Position numbers and translations under genes: made by a program. Below, in pieces: positions 59,843 to 64,000 of a stretch of 64,000 nt of DNA. The notes beneath the pieces are model-generated. The model was not told the origin of the DNA. It searched no databases and saw only the letters and a list, made by a program, of their open reading frames with translations. The stretch comes from an uncultured Candidatus Saccharibacteria bacterium (GTDB taxonomy: Bacteria > Patescibacteriota > Saccharimonadia > Saccharimonadales > Saccharimonadaceae), in contig CAOLNK010000003.1 in the NCBI GenBank assembly GCA_948477625.1, positions 62,001 through 126,000 on the forward strand, given 5' to 3'. Position 1 is the stretch's first letter, and each line of letters opens with the position of its first letter.

Positions 59843-60073
59843 CTACATATCTAACACAGTACTAAGGCAGCGGAGGGGGAAACCGGCGTAGCGGTTACCC
59901 GGGCCATCCGACGGGCTCACACCAGTAGCACTAAAGCGGAGGTAGTAAGCGCTGGGCGTAGCGACGCTGTCATAACGCGTACTAGATCCACGCGACGACC
60001 ACCAGTAGCCGTACTGGCCAGCGTACCAAGACTTACCATCGCGCGGAGCGAGGTACCCGCTGCGCACGAAATA
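59843..60073 (-). pseudogene. FISUMP C-terminal cassette C (silent, promoterless)
   Basis: Minus-strand reading YFVRSGYLAPRDGKSWYAG, YWWSSRGSSTRYDS, TPSAYYLRF, VSPSDGP, GFPLRCLSTVLDM and stop. A TAG lies a few codons upstream, so no full gene is present. It is the closest relative of cassette A; the variable stretches differ in most codons while the 5' boundary, WSSR region, PSAYYL, PSDGP and the last ~35 bp are shared. It sits between two terminator-bounded genes. Confidence 0.65.
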
Positions 60074-60120
60074 CCTGCCCTAACGCGACACTCTACAAAA
60101 GTTATGATAAAATAGACACC

Positions 60121-60735
60121 ATGAAGAAACTAGCAATCCTCATCAACGTGCTCAAAGTTCTAATTTCTCTCTCCGGCGTACTTATGCTTATTGGCTGGCT
60201 AGTTGCACCGACTTTCTGGGCTAAACCTCTCAGCTATCTCGCCACAATTGTCCTGCCCTATGTCCCCAATCTGTTCAAGCTAGCCAAAATCGAGTTTAGT
60301 CTACCCCTCACCTTGGCTTACGAGCTGTTCCTCGTGGTTGCGATGGTGCTAGGAATTGATTTGAATTGGTATGGCGAAGTACTCATTGCAGCAAACAATG
60401 ACTCTTATTATGACAAAATTGTCCATTTCTCCTCTGGTGTGTTAGTAGCAGCAGTGGGACAAGAACTATTCTTGCGTTATCTGCGCCAAAGCGAAAATCA
60501 CAAGACCATCCGCTGGTTTCAAGCCCTGTTTATTATTGGTTGCGTTGCTCTTGTCGCAGTTGGTTGGGAATGCTACGAGTTTCTCTACGATCAACTCTGT
60601 GGTGGCAACATGCAGGAATTGGTTAAATCCGGTGTCTCCGATACAATGTGGGATATGATTGTCTCTATGGTCGGAGGTGTCATCTGTACAATTTGTATTA
60701 TTTACGCCCAAAAACCAGACAAAATCACGAAATAG
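60121..60735 (+). CDS. YjdF/DUF2238-like membrane protein
   Basis: 204 aa with about five helices. DNDSYYDKIVHFSSGVLVAAVG-type motif (NDSYYDKIVHFSSG) and VGWECYEFLYD, then SDTMWDMIVSMVGG are landmarks of the YjdF family; conserved Asp, His, Glu and Asp lie in membrane-facing positions. The role of the family is unknown. TGATAAAAT ends 7 nt before the ATG, so it is likely leaderless. It is next to cassette C and before dnaK. Confidence 0.7.
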   Translation: MKKLAILINVLKVLISLSGVLMLIGWLVAPTFWAKPLSYLATIVLPYVPNLFKLAKIEFSLPLTLAYELFLVVAMVLGIDLNWYGEVLIAANNDSYYDKIVHFSSGVLVAAVGQELFLRYLRQSENHKTIRWFQALFIIGCVALVAVGWECYEFLYDQLCGGNMQELVKSGVSDTMWDMIVSMVGGVICTICIIYAQKPDKITK

Positions 60736-60737
60736 GT

Positions 60738-60764
60738 CTAGCACTATTTACACACGAGTGCTAA
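60738..60764 (+). promoter_or_regulatory. CIRCE element 1 (HrcA operator)
   Basis: CTAGCACTA, 9-bp spacer, GAGTGCTAA: matches the CIRCE consensus (TTAGCACTC-N9-GAGTGCTAA) at 16 of 18 positions. It implies HrcA repression of dnaK. Confidence 0.8.
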
Positions 60765-60783
60765 TTTGTTAAAATTAACCTAA

Positions 60784-60810
60784 TTAGCAGTCTTGACATG
60801 TGACTGCTAA
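60784..60810 (+). promoter_or_regulatory. CIRCE-like element 2 overlapping the dnaK promoter
   Basis: TTAGCAGTC, 9-bp spacer, GACTGCTAA: a perfect inverted repeat with a compensated C/G change. The spacer contains TTGACA, and TATAAA follows 15 bp later, so a bound repressor would cover the -35. Confidence 0.75.
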
Positions 60811-60857
60811 TGATATAAACTGATAACTAGAATTGCTATTTAAAATGTGACCATCGG

Positions 60858-60979
60858 TGCTTGAGTTAATGTTCTTTCTCGGGAATCTCCGCGACTGACG
60901 AGGAGCGGGCGAAACGAGCAAGCCGCCTGTAACGACAGGCCGGCGCGAGTGTGCCCCGAAAAGAATGGTAACTCAAGCA
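60858..60979 (+). other. Structured 5' leader of dnaK
   Basis: TGCTTGAGTTA (60858) pairs with TAACTCAAGCA (60969); inside, TTCTTTCTCGGG pairs with CCCGAAAAGAA, enclosing a GC-rich hairpin cluster including GCCTGT/ACAGGC. It ends ~30 nt before the ribosome site. A thermosensor or stability element is possible. Confidence 0.5.
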
Positions 60980-61012
60980 TCTCTGATCGCATATTAAAGA
61001 AAGGGAATTATT

Positions 61013-62905
61013 ATGTCAAAAATTATTGGTATCGACCTCGGCACGACCAACTCTGCCTTCGCCTATATGGTTGCAGGCAAGCCTGAGGTTATCGCAAACA
61101 GCGAAGGCGACCGCACTACGCCGTCTGTCGTTGCTGTCACCAAAAAAGGCGACCGCCTCGTGGGTAAAGTTGCCCAGCGCCAGCGCGTCACCAATCCAAA
61201 GAACACTATTTATGGCATCAAGCGCTTGATTGGTCGCAAGTTTGACGACAAGGAAGTTCAGCGTGACCTCGACATCATGCCATACAAGATCGTCAAAAAG
61301 GGTAACGGTGTTGCTGTCGAGATGGACGGCAAGGAATACACTCCAGAGGAAGTCTCTGCGATGGTGCTCTCCAAAATCAAGGCTGACGCTGAGGCTTTCC
61401 TCGGCGAGCCTGTGACTGAGGCTATTATTACTGTCCCAGCCTACTTCGACGATTCTCAACGCCAAGCCACCAAGGACGCTGGTAAGATTGCTGGCCTCGA
61501 GGTGAAGCGTATTATCAACGAGCCAACCGCTGCTGCTTTGGCCTATGGCCTAGAGAACAAAAAAGATGAGCAAATCGCCGTCTTCGACCTTGGTGGTGGT
61601 ACTTTTGATGTTTCTATCCTTGAACTCGGTGACGGTGTCTTCGAAGTGAAGTCTACCAACGGTGACACCCACCTTGGTGGTGAAGATTTCGACAATATTA
61701 TTGTTAACTTCCTCTTGGATGAGTTCAAGAAGGAATCTGGTATCGATATCAAGGACGACGCTGCAGCGATGCAACGCGTTAAGGACGAAGCTGAAAAAGC
61801 CAAAAAAGAGCTTTCTAGTGCTAAAGAGGTGGAGATTAACCTACCATTCTTGACCGCCGATGCTGATGGCCCTAAGCACTTCGAATATACTCTTACTCGT
61901 GCCAAGCTCGAAGAATTGGTCAAACCTTTGCTTGAGCGCTTGGCTGAACCAGTAGAAAAGGCTCTCAAAGATGCCAAGCTTACCGCCAAGGATATCGACG
62001 AAGTCGTGATGGTTGGTGGTATGACCCGCATGCCGGCTGTGATTGAAGAAGTCAAGAAAATCTTCGGCAAAGACCCCATGCAGGGTGTCAACCCAGACGA
62101 AGTTGTGGCTGTTGGTGCCGCTATTCAAGGCGGTGTCTTGCAGGGTGATGTCAAGGACGTACTCTTGCTTGATGTGACCCCACTTTCTCTCGGTATCGAG
62201 ACCATGGGTGGCGTTTCCACTAAGTTGATTGAGCGTAACACCACCATCCCAACCAGCAAGTCTGAGATTTTCTCCACTGCCGCTGACAATCAGCCTCAAG
62301 TCGAGATTCACGTCTTGCAGGGTGAGCGCGAAATGGCCGCCGACAACAAGTCTCTTGGTCGCTTCATTCTCGATGGTATCGCTCCCGCTCCTCGCGGTAT
62401 TCCGCAGATTGAAGTTACTTTCAACCTAGATGCCAACGGTATCTTGAACGTCACTGCCAAAGACAAGGGAACCGGCAAAGAGCAGTCGATTACTATCCAG
62501 AACTCTGGCAACATGAGCAAGGAAGACATCGAGAAGGCCCAGAAGGAAGCCGAAGCTCACGCTGAAGAAGACAAGAAAAAGCGCGAAGCGATTGACGCCA
62601 AGAACCAGCTCGAGAACTCGATTTATCAGGCCGAAAAGATGCCAGAAGAGTTCAAGGACAAAATTTCCGAGGATGACGTCAAAACTATCAAAGACGCCGT
62701 CGAAGAGGCTAAGAAAGTCCTTAACGATTCTGCTTCAGACAAGGAAAAATTAGAAGAAGCCCAAAAGACTTTGAACAATGTCCTGATGCCAATCGGCGCC
62801 AAGATGTATCAATCTGGTTCCGAAGAAAAGCCAACCGCCGAGCCAATGGACGATACCTCTAACGACGATGGCGACGCCGTCGAAGGCGAAGTTGTAGATA
62901 AATAA
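61013..62905 (+). CDS. dnaK: Molecular chaperone DnaK (Hsp70)
   Basis: 630 aa, full length. ATPase domain: [59 protein letters not shown]. Substrate domain from ~390: [19 protein letters not shown], and the lid with acidic C-terminus. It folds and protects proteins with DnaJ and GrpE, which are not encoded next to it here. AAAGGG lies before the ATG. Transcription is controlled by two CIRCE elements and a structured leader; a terminator follows. Confidence 0.98.
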   Translation: MSKIIGIDLGTTNSAFAYMVAGKPEVIANSEGDRTTPSVVAVTKKGDRLVGKVAQRQRVTNPKNTIYGIKRLIGRKFDDKEVQRDLDIMPYKIVKKGNGVAVEMDGKEYTPEEVSAMVLSKIKADAEAFLGEPVTEAIITVPAYFDDSQRQATKDAGKIAGLEVKRIINEPTAAALAYGLENKKDEQIAVFDLGGGTFDVSILELGDGVFEVKSTNGDTHLGGEDFDNIIVNFLLDEFKKESGIDIKDDAAAMQRVKDEAEKAKKELSSAKEVEINLPFLTADADGPKHFEYTLTRAKLEELVKPLLERLAEPVEKALKDAKLTAKDIDEVVMVGGMTRMPAVIEEVKKIFGKDPMQGVNPDEVVAVGAAIQGGVLQGDVKDVLLLDVTPLSLGIETMGGVSTKLIERNTTIPTSKSEIFSTAADNQPQVEIHVLQGEREMAADNKSLGRFILDGIAPAPRGIPQIEVTFNLDANGILNVTAKDKGTGKEQSITIQNSGNMSKEDIEKAQKEAEAHAEEDKKKREAIDAKNQLENSIYQAEKMPEEFKDKISEDDVKTIKDAVEEAKKVLNDSASDKEKLEEAQKTLNNVLMPIGAKMYQSGSEEKPTAEPMDDTSNDDGDAVEGEVVDK

Positions 62906-62918
62906 TCTACTCGCTTCA

Positions 62919-62948
62919 GAAAAGTACCCCTTATAGGGGTACTTTTTG
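62919..62948 (+). terminator. Intrinsic terminator of dnaK
   Basis: AAAAGTACCCC, loop, GGGGTACTTTTTG. Confidence 0.9.
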
Positions 62949-63001
62949 TAATTTTTACATTCCACTCTTGCAAAATCCAGATTTTTTGCTATAATACAAA
63001 A

Positions 63002-63058
63002 CACAGGGGCTGTACTGCCCCACATTAGAGAGCGCACCTTCGGGACCGCTCTCATTTT
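63002..63058 (+). ncRNA. Candidate very short RNA (about 57 nt) with terminator
   Basis: Promoter TTGCAA (62968), 16-bp spacer, TGCTATAAT (62990-62995). The RNA has hairpin GGGGC/GCCCC and then terminator GAGAGCG..CGCTCTC with ATTTTTG. There is no ORF. The terminator overlaps the 3' end of the NYN gene on the other strand and may serve both. It could be a regulatory RNA or just a terminated leader. Confidence 0.5.
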
Positions 63059-63714
63059 TGTTTGATTAGGTCTTGTATAGTCCCAATATCTAACATCGTA
63101 AAGTTTTGCAATTTCCTCCTCAATTTTTGCAATCTCGTGGAGCAGGTGTTCTTATCTTCATAGGTACCGTCAGCTTTTAGTATACGTGGCACAACTGGAG
63201 TCGCTAGAACCTCAATTCGCACATTACTATTTGTCTCCAGTGCGGATTTAATCATTTCAGCATAATCTCCATCACAAGCCGCTAACAAAATCCTTACAGG
63301 CCTCGTTATAAGATAAGCCAACTTCAGTAAATCTGTCGCCAAATAGACATCCACATTTGATTTAAGCTTTGTCGTTCTCTTCAGCACTTGTACGCGGCGT
63401 TTTGTCTTGCAATTACGGCACTTAACCTCACGGTAAACCGGCGGCTCAGTGTAGGCTTTACGCTCCAGCGAGCGAATATCATATCCCGTATCTCTTAGTT
63501 TATCAAATTCCGCCTGTTTCTCACTGTCATTCCTAGCAATCCCCTCGTAATAATAAACATTCTTCAGATTAGGGTATTTCCGCCGGAGGTAATCCAAAAA
63601 CTTATAAAAGTCGATATTAAAACCCAAAGTTCTAACGCACGCTGCCCTGATATTGCTCACGTCAATAAAAACATAAGTATCAAGCTCGGTTAATTTATTT
63701 TTGGCCTCCTTCAT
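63052..63714 (-). CDS. NYN (PIN-like) domain nuclease with zinc-ribbon insert
   Basis: 220 aa. LabA/NYN pattern: YVFIDVSNIRA (first Asp), YYYEGIAR, NVDVYLATDLLKLA (second Asp), and LLAACDGDYAEMI (Asp pair), the acidic residues of this RNase fold. An insert CRNCKTKRRVQV with HRV-type basic residues after a CxxC could bind zinc or RNA. Likely an RNA processing or decay enzyme. The only gene on the minus strand here; its stop lies in a bidirectional terminator. Confidence 0.75.
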   Translation of the reverse strand: MKEAKNKLTELDTYVFIDVSNIRAACVRTLGFNIDFYKFLDYLRRKYPNLKNVYYYEGIARNDSEKQAEFDKLRDTGYDIRSLERKAYTEPPVYREVKCRNCKTKRRVQVLKRTTKLKSNVDVYLATDLLKLAYLITRPVRILLAACDGDYAEMIKSALETNSNVRIEVLATPVVPRILKADGTYEDKNTCSTRLQKLRRKLQNFTMLDIGTIQDLIKQK

Positions 63715-63868
63715 GTCATAATTATATCAAAACAGCTAACTTTTTGCAACCTTGACTTTTATGGTAAACCTAGCTAAAAAGTAATATCATAACATAATTC
63801 CCCTAAAAAGTTGATGTCATTTCACCCCTGTTATTCTTGCAAAATCCCAAAATATAGCATAAACACTC

Positions 63869-63920
63869 TTGACAATTATGATAACCTGTGCTACAATGGA
63901 ATCCTAAGCATAGCTTAGGA
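63869..63920 (+). promoter_or_regulatory. Promoter P4 of the accessory-gene family with 5' hairpin
   Basis: TTGACA, 17-bp spacer, TGTGCTACAAT, GGAA, then hairpin TCCTAAGC/GCTTAGGA. Upstream TTGCAAAATCCC, AAAATATAGCATAAA parallels the sequence upstream of P1. Confidence 0.75.
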
Positions 63921-63942
63921 ACTATAAGCCGAGCAATTGCTT

Positions 63943-64000
63943 ATGCAAATTACCCAATATGAAGTTGTATCTCAATTTGAAGGCGGGATACTCGCAGACA
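63943..64000 (+). CDS. Possible partial gene after P4
   Basis: An open frame MQITQYEVVSQFEGGILAD runs to the window edge. The first bases (TTATGCAAATTACCCA) resemble TTATGGAAATCACCCA in the P1 leader. No clear ribosome site precedes it, so the start is uncertain. Confidence 0.35.
   Translation, partial: MQITQYEVVSQFEGGILAD

Noticed and set aside
4680..60073. Diversity-generating retroelement explaining the variable FISUMP cassettes
   Set aside because: No reverse transcriptase or template repeat is visible in the window. The cassettes differ in length and at all bases, not mainly at adenines of one template, so gene conversion from silent copies fits better.
60885..60925. Hammerhead ribozyme in the dnaK leader (CTGACGAG...CGAAAC)
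   Set aside because: The core strings are there, but stem II does not pair and no stem III partner with the cleavage-site UH can be found on either side.
1..64000. CRISPR array, insertion sequences or prophage
   Set aside because: No regularly spaced repeats, no transposase and no phage structural genes were seen.

Overview
The window looks like chromosomal DNA from a member of Candidatus Saccharibacteria (TM7, Patescibacteria/CPR). This rests on gene content: a reduced type IV secretion-like locus with several short pilins, PrgI, a TraC-like protein and VirB4; the replication block dnaA-dnaN-recF; the rpmH-rnpA-yidC-khpB cluster; and a large set of surface polysaccharide genes. TGA acts as a normal stop (for example in rnpA and in many ATGA gene overlaps), so the UGA=Gly code of Gracilibacteria/Absconditabacteria does not apply. 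Many promoters have an extended -10 (TGnTATAAT) only 6-7 nt before the start codon, so several genes are probably leaderless.

Layout. 0-1.3 kb: a three-gene operon of small membrane-associated proteins behind a structured RNA with a terminator. 1.5-7.3 kb: a HAD-like protein, an RloA/RloB-like ATPase/TOPRIM pair with a third membrane coiled-coil gene (defence candidate), a HigB-type toxin with a HigA-ImmA fusion, and an aldo-keto-reductase-like protein. 7.6-9.2 kb: two membrane-anchored proteins, one thioredoxin/cyclophilin-like and one rhodanese-like. 9.3-26.5 kb: T4SS-like locus (five pilin-like proteins, a VirB6-like protein, PrgI, TraC-like, VirB4, a large membrane protein, a lysozyme/CHAP hydrolase, a VirB8-position protein), interrupted by comF and hsp20. 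26.5-33.9 kb: the origin region, recF, dnaN, a probable oriC, dnaA, then divergent rpmH, rnpA, an acyltransferase, yidC and khpB. 34-54.8 kb: envelope and polysaccharide genes (LCP ligase, ricin-type lectin, glycosyltransferases, Wzm/Wzt-type exporter, glf, galE, WcaJ-type priming transferase, O-antigen-ligase-like protein) and a secreted FISUMP-domain protein. 54.8-64 kb: initiator tRNA, accessory genes behind near-identical promoters with 5' hairpins, nusA, two NUDIX genes, a YjdF-like protein, CIRCE-controlled dnaK and a NYN-domain protein.

Three features stand out. (1) Four short, promoterless cassettes at 4.7, 7.4, 9.9 and 59.9 kb each encode only the last ~75 residues of a FISUMP-type surface protein. 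They share a sharp 5' boundary, and three share an identical 3' tail, with a variable middle. This is the pattern expected of silent cassettes feeding a variable surface protein. A complete protein with the same C-terminal domain is encoded at 47.9-49.5 kb. (2) Two structured RNAs (1.33-1.46 kb minus; 47.57-47.75 kb plus) share a 9-bp closing stem that overlaps an intrinsic terminator, and a similar apical loop. They resemble a riboswitch-like or sRNA family. (3) Four almost identical promoters (55.0, 56.0, 58.3, 63.9 kb), each followed at once by a small hairpin, appear to define a regulon of accessory genes.

Functionally, galE and glf would supply UDP-galactofuranose, the glycosyltransferases and priming transferase would build a glycan, the ABC pair would export it, and the LCP and ligase-like proteins would attach it. 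The T4SS-like apparatus, lectin and FISUMP proteins fit a host-attached (epibiotic) life, which is inference from lineage knowledge.
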